A stretch of DNA of 64,000 bases from Parvimonas micra (GCF_900637905.1 NZ_LR134472.1:372001-436000), one strand, 5' to 3'; shown: positions 40,846 through 52,200, counted from the stretch's first letter. The notes: generated from the letters alone by a model not told the origin. Program-made: numbers and translations.

Positions 40846-42654
40846 TTAATTTTCTTTTTTTCTTCTAATTCCTACTGCAGTAAGCACTGCTCCTGATAAT
40901 CCTAATAATGTAGCATATAGGATTATGTTTGCATCGTTACCTGTTTTTGGTAATTTTTTTCCGGAATTATTATCAGGTTTTAGAGCAGGTTTGCTTTTTT
41001 CAACAACTGTAACAACAGCTTTCTTTGTTACACTTGCTCCATCTTTATCAGTTACTTTAAACGTAACAGTATATTTACCTATCTTATCCTTATTAAAACC
41101 ACCATCATCGATAAGTTTTACATCTTTAGTTAAATCACCATCTTCTTTATCTTTAGCAGATACAACAAGACTCATTAAATTAAATTTTTCGCCTTTTTTA
41201 ATAGTTTTGTCTTTAACTTCAAGTGTAGGTGCTTCATTCATAGGAGATACATTCTTGTCGTAAATAGCATACACAGTTGTATCTTCATTTACAACAGTTG
41301 TACCTGTGAACTTCATACCTTTTCCATCAGCAGATGTATTCCATTCTTTAAATGTATATCCTGCTTTACTTGGATTAGCAGGCATAGATTGATCAGCCAA
41401 ATTATCCGTATCAATTGCTTTGCCATTTTCCACATTGATTGTTGCATACGTTGCACTATCGTTCATGAAAGTTACCTTATTATGATTTACTCTGAATGTA
41501 TAAGTAATCAAATTAGGTTTATTAACATCACCGGCTTCATCTTTTCCATCCACAGATTGTTTCGCTGCATAAACAATAGCTTGACGGAAGAAATAATGCT
41601 TATTATCCTTTTGAATAGCAGAATCATCTTTATTAAAAATAACATTATTATCAGTAGTAAAGATATTTTCATGTGCACCATAAGCATATCCTGTAACAGT
41701 ATTGTTTTTGTTAATTTCAACATCAGAAGTTACTTGTAATCCGTCCACACTTAGTGTTGCTGATTTAACCTTTTGAATTTTTTTGTATAATTCCTTTAAT
41801 GTTTCATAAGTATGTGGTGCCTTTAGTCTTGCTTTTACAACAATTCTTCTGCCACCTTTTTCTTTTGTAACAGATAAATCATCAAAACCATCAATACCGG
41901 ATAATTTGTATTTAGTTGTATCTAGAGATTCTAAACCTTTTGGCAAATCTAAGACAAATACCAATTCAGCATCGGATTGTGTAATTGCAGTTTCAGGCAT
42001 ATTATTTTTCATCATATAGTATGCCGGAAATTCCGAATTAATTACAGCAATAAGTACAGTATTTTTAATCTTTCTAAACAATGATAAATCAACATGAAAA
42101 TCTAAATTGATTTTATCGCCTATACGATGATTGGAAATAGCTGTACTGGAAAGACCTCTTTCTTTGATATCCGCACGCACATTATAATCAGTTGTTTTTT
42201 CCGTTAAGAGATCATTCGCATAATTAAAGTTATATGGATTCCATTGTTTTCCACCTTTCCAACGATTAAGAGCTGGATCAGGATGTTCTTTATGCGGATA
42301 ATCTTTAGCATATGGAGCTAAATATTGTGTTACCATCTCTTCAACATCTTTATCTACCTCATCATCTGAAGAAATTCCTGCATCTGGAAAGAAAGGAACC
42401 AAAGAATACTCATTTAGTCTATTAGCCCATTTTACACGACTACTTGCAAAATAATCCTTTAAATAAGATGGCATAACCCCTTTATGAGTCGAATCTTTAT
42501 ACCAACTTAACTCAGCCCAATAATTGTCTTTTGTTAGTTTCTTTTCTTTTTCAGGCATTTCTTCAGCCAATACTTTTGTAGTACCGGCAAATACACTGAA
42601 CATCATTAGTAGAGCCAAAACTAAACTCGTAGATTTTTTTACTAACCTTTTCAT
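40846..42654 (-). CDS. LPKTG-anchored surface protein with InlB-type repeat
   Basis: This 602-residue protein has a signal peptide (KRLVKKSTSLVLALLMMF, cleaved near VLAEE). A large N-terminal region of about 360 residues is not recognised. An InlB B-repeat/Listeria-Bacteroides repeat follows (about 400-470: INVENGKAIDTDNL, SKAGYTFKEWNTSADGKGM, TVYAIYDK). Next is a DUF5011-like Ig domain (about 480-555: KDKEDGDLTKDV, GKYTVTFKVTDKDGAS), then a linker, LPKTG, a membrane helix and RRKKEN. This is a cell-wall protein of adhesin type. GGAGG precedes the ATG. Confidence 0.85.
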   Translation of the reverse strand: MKRLVKKSTSLVLALLMMFSVFAGTTKVLAEEMPEKEKKLTKDNYWAELSWYKDSTHKGVMPSYLKDYFASSRVKWANRLNEYSLVPFFPDAGISSDDEVDKDVEEMVTQYLAPYAKDYPHKEHPDPALNRWKGGKQWNPYNFNYANDLLTEKTTDYNVRADIKERGLSSTAISNHRIGDKINLDFHVDLSLFRKIKNTVLIAVINSEFPAYYMMKNNMPETAITQSDAELVFVLDLPKGLESLDTTKYKLSGIDGFDDLSVTKEKGGRRIVVKARLKAPHTYETLKELYKKIQKVKSATLSVDGLQVTSDVEINKNNTVTGYAYGAHENIFTTDNNVIFNKDDSAIQKDNKHYFFRQAIVYAAKQSVDGKDEAGDVNKPNLITYTFRVNHNKVTFMNDSATYATINVENGKAIDTDNLADQSMPANPSKAGYTFKEWNTSADGKGMKFTGTTVVNEDTTVYAIYDKNVSPMNEAPTLEVKDKTIKKGEKFNLMSLVVSAKDKEDGDLTKDVKLIDDGGFNKDKIGKYTVTFKVTDKDGASVTKKAVVTVVEKSKPALKPDNNSGKKLPKTGNDANIILYATLLGLSGAVLTAVGIRRKKEN

Positions 42655-43008
42655 TGTTTTTATCCTCCGTATTTCTTATAAAAAATTGGTAAGAATACAT
42701 ACCTATCCATCAGGTAAATACTCTTACTAATTACATATAACATGCTTTATAAATCCGTATTTAAAATTTCCATTATTTGTCAATTTTTTATATATTTACA
42801 CAGATATACTATACCAAATAAGCTCTTTTATCGCCAGTGTTATTTGTCGGTATTAATCGTGTATTCTGCATTAATTTTTTATCCTTATAAAAATAATTTA
42901 TTTATTAGTAAAAGATAATACGCCGTTAAATTTACAATTAAATTTTTTATATGTTCTACTTAAAGTATTAAATTGAATAGCAAGCTCCGAAAACTGAAAG
43001 TTGCCAAT
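42655..43008. other. Intergenic region between hypothetical cluster and LPKTG gene
   Basis: About 350 bp, strongly AT-rich, carrying the leader and GGAGG site of the LPKTG gene. No coding frame, hairpin terminator or riboswitch stands out. Confidence 0.55.
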
Positions 43009-43395
43009 TTAAGTTTCATCACACCATATTTTCACTTTACTATATTTTTTATTTTTCGCGTAAGCAAAAACTTTTGAATTTCTAATATAGGTAAATATAT
43101 TTTCACTTAAATCTTCATCCCATATTGACTCAATCATCATTTTATTTTCAGTATCAGGCTCATATAAAATATCCAAATGGATTTGATAAAATTCTTCATC
43201 TTCATTTGGAAATTGTCTAACTAAAGAAATTTGAAACATCGGCTCATCTCTAAAAGTAGTAAATGTTCCTGTCTCAAATAAAATCATATCTTCTTCAAAT
43301 GGTATATTGCACATCTGTTCGAATACATTGACAATTTCCTCCAATGAAATTTTATCAGTTATCTTGTCTTTCAAAAAATTAATTAGTTTATCCAT
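43009..43395 (-). CDS. Hypothetical acidic protein (128 residues)
   Basis: This soluble, acidic protein starts MDKLINFLKDKITDK and contains EEFYQIHLDILYEPDTEN and a WDEDLSENIFTYI block. There are no membrane helices or motifs I recognise. The ATG at 43395 has GAGGAG 5 nt upstream. The longer frame to 43482 lacks a site and would overlap the TPR-like gene by 50 bp. It is the last gene of the hypothetical cluster that follows the helicase and DUF262 genes. Its small acidic character would fit an immunity or regulatory role, which is only a guess. Confidence 0.65.
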   Translation of the reverse strand: MDKLINFLKDKITDKISLEEIVNVFEQMCNIPFEEDMILFETGTFTTFRDEPMFQISLVRQFPNEDEEFYQIHLDILYEPDTENKMMIESIWDEDLSENIFTYIRNSKVFAYAKNKKYSKVKIWCDET

Positions 43396-43432
43396 TAATC
43401 TCCTCTTTCCTATCCCTATAAAACGAAATTCA

Positions 43433-44548
43433 TTAAATAAATTTATGTCTAACACAATCCACCATAAAACACGAATACTCAAGATATAACTTCAATTTAA
43501 TCTCTGGTCTTAAAACTCCACTCTTTATACTAAAAATCATTTCCTCAAACTTTCTTTTATCCTCTTCCCAACTAGCAATAGTTTCTTGTTTCTCTTTTTC
43601 ACTGTCGTAGTCTTCATCAGCAATAGCTTCATTAATAGCTTCTTCAAAATATTTTCGATTCTTTTCTTCAAGACTAAAAAATCTTTCCTTTTGATTTTTT
43701 AACCATAGAACATAAAAATATTCTTCCCATTCTGCGATATAATAGTACTCAACACAATCTCCACAAAGATTTAAAAATATATCATATTCTTCAAGAGCAT
43801 AATAGACATCAATAATTTGGTCTTCTGAAATATCATCTGTATTTAAATTATAATTAACATCTTGTCCAGCTTTTACTTTCTCTACATAAGACATTGCTTC
43901 ATCTTTATTACCAAGATACACTTCACAATAAGCTAAACACAATAGCAGACGCATTCTATTTGGATAAACTTCAAGTAAACTTAAGAATATTACTTTTGCT
44001 TTTTCATATTCCTTAAGTTCAAATAAAGATACTGCATAGTTAAAAGAAGTAATATAACTTTCTTCCATTTCTCTTGCAACCTTAAAGTAATTATAACTTA
44101 CAATTAAATTTTTTTCATCTTTAGAATATTCATATTCACTAAAATAATAAAGACCAAGACCTGTATAAGTTTCTACAAATGGAGAATTCAAATCTTTAGC
44201 TAAATTAAAGTACTTCAAACTGTTTTTAGAAAAATCATCCCAAAAAGCTAGATTAGTATAAATTATCGCTTTATCAATATCACTTAAAGAATTTTCAAAC
44301 TCATTTAAAAAGTCTTGTAGAAATTCAATATAATCAAATTCCTCATCTCTAAGTTCTATACAAACGGAAGCAAGAGTACAAACTACATCAACATCTGACG
44401 GAGATTCTTCTCGCTTTTCTAAAAGATAACTTTTCATTCTTTCAAGATATTCCTTTGAAGTTTCAAAATCACTTAGAAATGCTTTATTATATCTATTTTC
44501 ATATTCTGTTTTTAATTTATGCCAGTATGATTTTATTTCTGTTAACAT
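43433..44548 (-). CDS. TPR-like repeat protein
   Basis: This 371-residue all-helical, acidic protein has repeated 34-residue-like units. AIIYTNLAFWDDFSKNSLKY, YTGLGLYYFSEYEYSKDEKN, SFNYAVSLFELKEYEKAKVI and LLCLAYCEVYLGNKDEAMSY are typical TPR/SEL-like spacing. No signal peptide or catalytic motif. It lies 23 bp after the membrane-anchored gene and 37 bp before the 128-residue gene, so it belongs to the same transcript. TPR proteins usually scaffold complexes; the partner may be one of the neighbours. Confidence 0.7.
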   Translation of the reverse strand: MLTEIKSYWHKLKTEYENRYNKAFLSDFETSKEYLERMKSYLLEKREESPSDVDVVCTLASVCIELRDEEFDYIEFLQDFLNEFENSLSDIDKAIIYTNLAFWDDFSKNSLKYFNLAKDLNSPFVETYTGLGLYYFSEYEYSKDEKNLIVSYNYFKVAREMEESYITSFNYAVSLFELKEYEKAKVIFLSLLEVYPNRMRLLLCLAYCEVYLGNKDEAMSYVEKVKAGQDVNYNLNTDDISEDQIIDVYYALEEYDIFLNLCGDCVEYYYIAEWEEYFYVLWLKNQKERFFSLEEKNRKYFEEAINEAIADEDYDSEKEKQETIASWEEDKRKFEEMIFSIKSGVLRPEIKLKLYLEYSCFMVDCVRHKFI

Positions 44549-44571
44549 TTTAATTACAATACCTTTTTAAT

Positions 44572-45864
44572 TTATTTTTCTTTATCCAAAGGAAGATAAT
44601 ATAATTTTCCTCCTTTTGAAATTATTTGAACATCTTCATTGTATAGTTCAGATGTATCATAGTTACTTTGAATCTCAAATTTAGGAGATTGTCCTATTAT
44701 CATTTTTGTAGTATTTTCATCAATTGAACGATAATTATATTTTTCATTAACAAGAATAAATGGATAATGAATTACTTTATCTATGCCTACTCTTTTTATC
44801 AAATTTGACTCCAAATTTATATTTAAACTTTGTACCATTTCGTTATGCCAACTATTTAAAGAATTTTGAATCTTACTAACATCATTTTTATATTTTGTTA
44901 ATATATCACTACATTGTTCTCTTGATGCTTTGCCCAAATTCAAAGTATAACTTAAATCTGAAATCTTAGATAAAGTATATAATAATAAATTCTGATACAT
45001 AAACCAATTATGAGATTCTCCAACTATTTTTTCATATTCTTCATACTTCAAATCAGTTTTTTTAGAATAACCTTCAATTGTAAGATTAGCTTGTACTAGA
45101 AGTTTAGTGCATTCTTCTTCCATTCTTTCCAACTTATTAATCTTTAAAAGACGTAAATCATTATCTTCTAAAATTTCAACTTTAAAATCGGCAATATTTT
45201 TTATATGTGAAACAAGAGAAATCACTCTACCTTTATACTCATTATCTTGAAAATTTTTTATTTCTGATAAATTATTATTAATCTTATCTAGTTCATTATT
45301 AATTTGAGACATATAATATTGCCCTACAACCATTGATGTTATATTCATTACATAAGAAACTGAATTTGTAACTATACCAATTCCTTTTTGAGTCGTATCT
45401 TTTACTAAGTTAGCATGACCTTTTATTCCATCAGCTCCATGATAAATAGCACGAAAAGCACCTTTCATTGTCTTAGAATTGGCCAACTTTGCTCCTGCAG
45501 GTAATACTACTCTATAAACATCTCTAGTAGAATTAACAAGATTCCTGACAGAAATACCAGTTTGAATTAACCCAGGAATCAAACTATTAACATGTGAAAT
45601 CACCTTGCTATCATTTATCTCTACTAATTTGTTATCATCAAAAATATTCTCCGAAACTGTATCAATGTTAATATCAAAAATAATTTTATCATGAGATTCT
45701 GAATTTTTAGTTATTTCAACTAAATTATCATTTTCTATTGTTGTTAATGTTGCAACTTCTAAATCTTTTAATTTGCTGTTTTTCTTATTTTTATAAAGAA
45801 TGTAAATTAATAACACTGTTAACAGTATAACAATAATTATAATACCAATTTTCAAGTATTCCAC
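44572..45864 (-). CDS. Membrane-anchored protein of unknown function
   Basis: This 430-residue protein starts at a GTG with GGGAAG 10 nt upstream. An N-terminal helix (IGIIIIVILLTVLLIYILY) is followed by a basic stop-transfer KNKKNSK, so most of the protein is probably cytoplasmic. Residues 90-190 are glycine- and hydrophobic-rich (SLIPGLIQTGISVRNLV, GIVTNSVSYVMNITSMVVG), then come helices with coiled-coil tendency (NNELDKINNNLSEIKNF). I do not recognise the family. It is encoded 26 bp after the DUF262-HNH gene in one direction. A membrane effector or anchor for the module is possible but unproven. Confidence 0.65.
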   Translation of the reverse strand: MEYLKIGIIIIVILLTVLLIYILYKNKKNSKLKDLEVATLTTIENDNLVEITKNSESHDKIIFDINIDTVSENIFDDNKLVEINDSKVISHVNSLIPGLIQTGISVRNLVNSTRDVYRVVLPAGAKLANSKTMKGAFRAIYHGADGIKGHANLVKDTTQKGIGIVTNSVSYVMNITSMVVGQYYMSQINNELDKINNNLSEIKNFQDNEYKGRVISLVSHIKNIADFKVEILEDNDLRLLKINKLERMEEECTKLLVQANLTIEGYSKKTDLKYEEYEKIVGESHNWFMYQNLLLYTLSKISDLSYTLNLGKASREQCSDILTKYKNDVSKIQNSLNSWHNEMVQSLNINLESNLIKRVGIDKVIHYPFILVNEKYNYRSIDENTTKMIIGQSPKFEIQSNYDTSELYNEDVQIISKGGKLYYLPLDKEK

Positions 45865-45890
45865 TTATTTTATCTTCCCATATTTGTTAT

Positions 45891-47729
45891 TTAAAAGTCA
45901 TTATGTTTTTTTATTTCATCCTCTAATAATTTTAACATTTCATCATTATGTTGTTCTATACATTCATCATCCCATTTGCGATTATTATCTAAAATTAAAT
46001 TTTTCATTTGAATAAGTTTAGGACTTTGCTTAACTACTTCTCTATATTGTTCCACCTTATGAGTAGGAAGCATATTAGAAAATTTTGAATTAGCAGAAAC
46101 TGTAATTAAAGCTAAGTTTCCAAAACTATCTTTGTTTTCATCTTTAATTTTATATTCTTCATTAATCGGATGTTGCGGGAAAAAATGTTCAATAGATTTT
46201 CTAAATTGAAATTCAAAATCTTCATATTTTTTAAGATTATCTCTACAAAGAATATAATCCAAATATGTAAAAACAATACGTTCAACTGCAAAACCTTTTG
46301 AATTTTTATAATCAGAATCGTCAACTTTTTTACAACAATATTTTTCTAGTATTTTTATAATTTCTTTTCCCGTTTTGCCTTTATTTACCTCTGATATTAC
46401 CTTTGCTATCCAATGCATTGTCTTTGGAGAAGTATAAGTTATTCTTAGACATGATTCCAATAAAGTCAATTGTTTATTATCTAGATTGTTTTTATCCTCT
46501 TCATCAATATTTAATGTAGTTTTATAAATTGGTTTATTACCTTTATCATAATTATTGATTTCACATTTTTTTAGAGACCATTTTCCTTCAGACTTATGAT
46601 TTCCATAATATTCTCTTTTAATTATATAACGATCAAATAGATATCTATACTTAAGTAAAGAATAAACAAAATCTAACGACTTTTCTTTATTACTCCATCT
46701 ATTTTTTAGAAATTCAATAAATTTCTTATCATCAAGACCTGCATCATTTTCATTTTCAGCTTCTAATATATTCATAGCTTCATTCACTTGAAGAATAAAG
46801 TTTGGAAATGATATAATTGAATCAAAACGTTCATTTTCTTCCTTATCTTCATCATTTGATTGTTTTAAATTATTTTGTTTTTTAATAAGAATATCTTTTA
46901 ACTTAGATGTTTCTGATTCATATTTAGTTTCATCTCTAGAACAACCATTGAATGCTATTCTAATATCATCAAAAGATTTACATTTAAAAGAATCCCAATC
47001 ATCAGAAAACAACTTTTTTCTTTTATCTGTGGAAAAAGACATCTGTATATATTTATCCATCTGTGCACAAGCATCCCATATTTCTCCTGCTATTACTTTA
47101 TCTATTCTATCATCGTCAGTAATTTTCCCATCTGTCTCGATAGCCCCAATAATTTTTGCTTTTACAATCTCATGAAGCTCCAATTGTTCTCCACGAGTAT
47201 TCATTATTTCAAAATAATGATTTAAATCTATATCTTTAGGAACTTGTGTACGAATTATATAAACTGACGAAATTTTCTTTTCAAACCTCGAAATAAAATC
47301 TGCATCCTTTCCTAGAAAATAATTTTCTATAATAGAATAGCCTTCAATAATATCAGTAGAATACTCTTCCTCATTTTTAAATTCTTTATAACCAGCTTTT
47401 GTTTCATAAATAGCTTTTAATGTCTTATTTGATTTTTCTCTAGCTTCAAATCTTAAGGAATCAATTTTAATAGAATCATATTTTAAATAAGAAAGTAGTA
47501 AAAATAAAGTAGTAAGCCTTTGTTGTCCATCAATAACTTCAAATCTATTTCTTTCAATTTCATTAACAATAAGACTTCCCAAATAATATTTCCTATTAAT
47601 ATCATTAATGTCATCTAACAGTTGCTCTATCTCTTCTTTTGACCAAGCATAATTCCTCTGATAAATCGGTATTATATATTCATGTTCTAAAAAAATATTT
47701 TCTATACTACATTCTTGTGGTTGAACCAT
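45891..47729 (-). CDS. DUF262 protein with C-terminal DUF1524/HNH-like nuclease domain
   Basis: This protein of about 612 residues has DUF262 blocks IPIYQRNYAWSKEEIEQLL and FEVIDGQQRLTTLFLLL near the N-terminus; DGQQR is the GmrS-type nucleotide-hydrolysis motif. The C-terminal part reads SIEHFFPQHPINEEY then FGNLALI, the His-containing block of DUF1524/HNH nucleases. GmrSD-type enzymes and SspE share this layout and restrict modified phage DNA. The start is placed at 47729, just after the stop of the previous gene. Two other in-frame ATGs, at 47741 and 47753, overlap that gene and lack a better ribosome binding site. Confidence 0.85.
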   Translation of the reverse strand: MVQPQECSIENIFLEHEYIIPIYQRNYAWSKEEIEQLLDDINDINRKYYLGSLIVNEIERNRFEVIDGQQRLTTLFLLLSYLKYDSIKIDSLRFEAREKSNKTLKAIYETKAGYKEFKNEEEYSTDIIEGYSIIENYFLGKDADFISRFEKKISSVYIIRTQVPKDIDLNHYFEIMNTRGEQLELHEIVKAKIIGAIETDGKITDDDRIDKVIAGEIWDACAQMDKYIQMSFSTDKRKKLFSDDWDSFKCKSFDDIRIAFNGCSRDETKYESETSKLKDILIKKQNNLKQSNDEDKEENERFDSIISFPNFILQVNEAMNILEAENENDAGLDDKKFIEFLKNRWSNKEKSLDFVYSLLKYRYLFDRYIIKREYYGNHKSEGKWSLKKCEINNYDKGNKPIYKTTLNIDEEDKNNLDNKQLTLLESCLRITYTSPKTMHWIAKVISEVNKGKTGKEIIKILEKYCCKKVDDSDYKNSKGFAVERIVFTYLDYILCRDNLKKYEDFEFQFRKSIEHFFPQHPINEEYKIKDENKDSFGNLALITVSANSKFSNMLPTHKVEQYREVVKQSPKLIQMKNLILDNNRKWDDECIEQHNDEMLKLLEDEIKKHNDF

Positions 47730-47733
47730 ATTT

Positions 47734-49086
47734 TCAATCATCCTTTTTACCATCCTCTACAAAAATAAAATCATATATTTTATTGTACCTTTTATTTAAA
47801 TTTAACTTTTCAAATTCCTCTTTTGTAATACTATCTAAACTAATTGAATCCAGTTCATTTGAATCTTGCATTTCTGAAATAATTGAAAACATATTTAGTC
47901 CTTTATTTATTCTTTCAGACTTTCCCATTGCATAATTATTTATAGTTTCTATATACACAGATTTCATCTTAAGTCTTAATGAAAAAGTCCATTTATATAA
48001 TAAAAATATTCTTGTATCACTAAGTGATTCAATATTAAATCTATCAACATAAAATATTAGTATATTTATAAACAAATTATATACATATCTATCCCCTGAA
48101 CCTGATATAGCTACCAATTCTTTATCATATTTTGAAGATATCAATTTAATTATTTTATTATACAATTTTGTATAATGAATACTGTATTTAAAAAATCTTT
48201 TCCCTGCAATAATTGGTTGTGTTAATTGAAATTGATTAATTAAATTTCCTATAGTAATTTCATACAATTTATCTGAATTAAATCTCTCTATAAACATATT
48301 AGCTGCCCTATTGTATATAGAAAAATTATAATTGTTATTCTTTTTTATCCCTTTAAATACTTTAATATCTTTAACTGAATATTTTATTCCGGATTTCAAT
48401 TTATACCATCGTACCAAAGGATATAAATGATTTGAAAAAAGGTCCTCTAATTTATTTTGTTCTAAATTTTCCCAATCATTAATTATTTTAACTTTTATAT
48501 CTTCAGACTCATCATTCATTTCTCTTAAATGATATGCTTTTAAAAGATCATGTGGAGCAAGTTCTTTTCCTCTTGAATTTTGAGAATCAAAAAACTGAAA
48601 AGCTTCTTGCTCACTATCCGTAACAATCTTAACAATAGTACAATTTTCTAGAATATAATTATAATACTCTTTCAATTGCTTTTTATCAAATTCTTTTAGC
48701 TTTCTTCTAATAATATCCAAATTATCTATTATAGCTTTATAAGACAATTCATTATATTTCTCTTCTAATAATCTTATTTTTGTTTTATCATCCTCCCCAA
48801 GTAATTCTTGAAAAACATAAAATATTATAGCTATTGTAGTAAGTCTCTGCTGACCATCAACTATATTTAATACTTCATTTTTGTTATCATTTATCCTATG
48901 GAGGACTACTGAACCAATTCTATATTCTAAAATTCCATTTAAAAAAGCTTCATATATATCCATAACTAAAGTTAATACTGAATCAGTACTCCACCTATAT
49001 GGTCTTTGATACATGGGAATACTTAAATTTTCCCCCATTAATTCTCTAATTGAAACTATACATAAATTATTATTTTTTTCTGACAT
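47734..49086 (-). CDS. DUF262 protein without nuclease domain
   Basis: This protein of about 450 residues has the DUF262 hallmarks IPMYQRPYRWSTDSVL, RIGSVVLHRINDN and NIVDGQQRLTTIAIIFYV at residues 20-95, and FFDSQNSRGKELAPHDLLKAY near 180. The C-terminal half carries no EHxxP/HNH block like that of its neighbour. The ATG at 49086 has AGGAAGG 5 nt upstream. It abuts or overlaps the start of the second DUF262 gene, implying coupled synthesis in fixed ratio. A perfect 15-bp palindrome lies 35 bp upstream of the start. Confidence 0.85.
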   Translation of the reverse strand: MSEKNNNLCIVSIRELMGENLSIPMYQRPYRWSTDSVLTLVMDIYEAFLNGILEYRIGSVVLHRINDNKNEVLNIVDGQQRLTTIAIIFYVFQELLGEDDKTKIRLLEEKYNELSYKAIIDNLDIIRRKLKEFDKKQLKEYYNYILENCTIVKIVTDSEQEAFQFFDSQNSRGKELAPHDLLKAYHLREMNDESEDIKVKIINDWENLEQNKLEDLFSNHLYPLVRWYKLKSGIKYSVKDIKVFKGIKKNNNYNFSIYNRAANMFIERFNSDKLYEITIGNLINQFQLTQPIIAGKRFFKYSIHYTKLYNKIIKLISSKYDKELVAISGSGDRYVYNLFINILIFYVDRFNIESLSDTRIFLLYKWTFSLRLKMKSVYIETINNYAMGKSERINKGLNMFSIISEMQDSNELDSISLDSITKEEFEKLNLNKRYNKIYDFIFVEDGKKDD

Positions 49087-49120
49087 TGAGACCTTCCTCA
49101 CATTTTTAATATTTAAGTAA

Positions 49121-49135
49121 GTTATATTCTATAAC
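49121..49135. promoter_or_regulatory. 15-bp palindrome upstream of the DUF262 pair (possible operator)
   Basis: GTTATATTCTATAAC is a perfect inverted repeat with a 3-nt centre, placed 35 bp before the DUF262 start codon where a repressor could block transcription. Chance palindromes are common in such AT-rich DNA. Confidence 0.35.
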
Positions 49136-49253
49136 AAATTTATTTGTTTATAATTATTACTTGTTATATGATTGAATACTTTATAGTCATAATTATTTTA
49201 AACTATATACATATCCCTTAAATTTTAAAAATTTTACTTCTTTCTAATTAGTT

Positions 49254-52200
49254 TTATTCTTTTGTTTCCTCACAATTAAACTTTTTTATAATACTATAAG
49301 TCTGATTAATCACGTCACTATTTATGTTCATAAACAGTTTTAAATCTCCTATAATATAGAATTCTTCTTTAGCTCTCGTAGCGGACACATTCATAATGTT
49401 TGGGTTGGTTGAACTCATTGCCCATCTCGCTGCACCTCGACTTTTTTCGTCACAACCTAATACTAAAAATACTATATCTGCCTCTTTACCTTGAAAAGTA
49501 TGAACTGTTCCAACATTTGTAGGTTTTCCGTCATTACTGTATCGTGTAAATCCTATTTCTTTTAATTTATGAGATAAATGATATGCTACATTTCTAAAAG
49601 GAGAAATTACATAGACAATATCATTTTTGGATTTATCAATGATATCAGGATTAAGCTTTATCATATCCAGTATTTTCTCTTTGATAAAATCACCATGCTC
49701 TTTAACATATTTATCAGACGCACTACCAGTAACATCATACCAAAGAGCTTTTCCTAAAACATCCGTACTTTGTACCATATTCCCACCATAAGAAATCGCA
49801 TTTGATATATCAAACATTGGATTTTTACATCTCCTGTGCACCCAAAGAGGTATCCCAATCCATTCATCATCACTCTTGTAAAAACCATATTTACTAATAT
49901 CATCGACAAGAGTCTGAACCGAAGCAGAATCGGATAAATATTTGTTGGATACTCCATAATGTTTTCCTATCATACTTAATATTGATGAATCTAAAGTAAG
50001 TACCGGTTTAATCTGAGCAGGATCTCCAACTACCATTACTTTCTTACTTCTAAAAATTGCTCCAACAATGGATTGAGGAAGTGCCTGTCCAGCCTCGTCC
50101 ACAAACAAGTAGCCTAAAGATTCTGTTTCAAGATTGGCACACATTCTTGAAAAACTTGCAAAAGTTGAACTAATAATTGGTATTACCATATTTATCCAAT
50201 TCCATGCTTCAGTAATTACCTGTTTATTATCTAAATATTCCTTCTGCCTATTCCAAATTAAGTATGCAGCTTTTATACTTCTTTGATTTTCGTACAAAAA
50301 TTGCTTTCTGACTCTTAATGCGTCAATAAAAAGTTTTGATTGCAATTTTCTATACTCTTCATCAAACCATGGATTACTTAGTTGAAGTGAATCATAATTA
50401 ATATACATATTAAGTTCATTTATAGAATATTTCTGTAATTCAGATGAAATATTTTGGATTTTATCATCAAGCTCTTGAATCTCATTTGTATCTGACTGAA
50501 TAATTCTATCAATATCTTTTTTCTTAACAGACACTTTTTCCTCATTTTCTATAAGTGTTTTTTCAATATTTCTTTTCTCTTTTTCTAAACTAGCTTGTTC
50601 TAAATTTAACTCTTTTTCCTTTTTCAATAATTCTATTAATTGCTCAGAAAAAGTATACAATCGCTTTTTATATTCTCTTCTTGCTTTAAATCTAAGAAAA
50701 TTTGGTTTTTGCAATTCTAATGCTTTGATTGATTGCTTAACATTATTTACTTCTTTAATATTTTTTCCAATCTCGTAAATACATATATTAATCTTCTCTT
50801 CTATTTCAGCCAAGTTCTGTTTTAATAAAATTTCATCAGCATTATTTTTCTCAACAATAATTTTTAGTTCATCTCCAAATTTTACTTTCTTCTCCTCATG
50901 AATTTTTCGTTTGGCTTCAACTTGTTCTCGTAATTTCAAAAGATTTACATATTTATCTGCAATATGCTGTCTTTCATTTTTATATTCACATACTTGCCTA
51001 TATTTTTTTAAAAATTCATCATAAACTTTGTTATTTGGTTCATGTTCCTTATTCAAATAGTCATAAACATGTTTTATTGCTATAATAATTCCCTCTATAT
51101 TGTCTTTCTTCCCGCCCTCTTGCGAAAGTAGTCCACAAAACTTTTCATCTGCAAATGGTTCAGATTTTAGTATTTCAATTAGCTTACCATCTTCATTTTT
51201 TCTCCATTCTGTTGAATTTTTTGAATTTGATATTCTCCAAAAATAATCTGCTTTTCTTAATTCATCAAGGAAAGACTTATCTATCTTACTAATAAGAGGA
51301 AACTCATTTACTATGTTCTGAACTGCACCATTATTAGAACTTGCAACAACAATTTCCTTATCTGCTATAGAACTAGGCATCACACCAATATATGCTTTAT
51401 CATAATATTTCAACTTATCATTTTTACTAACCTCTTTATTTGTTAATTTAGTTATTTCATATGCCTGTTCAACAAGTAATTCCGCAAATATATCTTTCAA
51501 TAATGTAGTTTTTCCGGTTCCCGGAGGTCCGTTTACACTTCTCATTTTTTCATTATCATATCCTATTGCCAAATTTACAGCAATCTGTTGCATCAATGAG
51601 AGTGAATATTTGGCATTACTTGGATAACGTGCAACCGGGTAATTTTTAGGCTGTAAAATATCCTGAAAAACTCTTGGATTAAAACTTGAAGTATCTGTCC
51701 TACTATTAAGATTTATTCGTTCCTTACTCTCACCCAACAAATATGAATCTAAATTTTTTGTTTTAATACTCTTTGCTTTTTCTAAATCGTCAACAAAAAA
51801 AGAATGTAAATTAGTAGCATCCGTTTCTAAATTACTCAATACTTTCATTCTGCTATCTTCAATCTGAATTGAATATTTTTTTAAAAGTTTTACAAAAGCT
51901 TTGTTAAAAAATTCAATATAATCTTCTTCCTCAGGACAAGCAAAAATACTATTTATATATTCCTTATTTTTCTTTTCAAAATCTAAAAATTCGTTCTCTT
52001 TGGGAATACTTCCATTTTTTAAAATGTAATAACTCACTATGAAAAAAGTCATTTCTTCTACAACTTTCAGTTCCTTATCAAAATATATTGCAAAAGAGAA
52101 TTTATCTCCTACTGATATTTCTTCATATATCTCTGGAAGATTGTATTTCTCTCTAAGTAATGTAACGACTTTTTTAAAAGGAAAAATATTGAAATACAAA

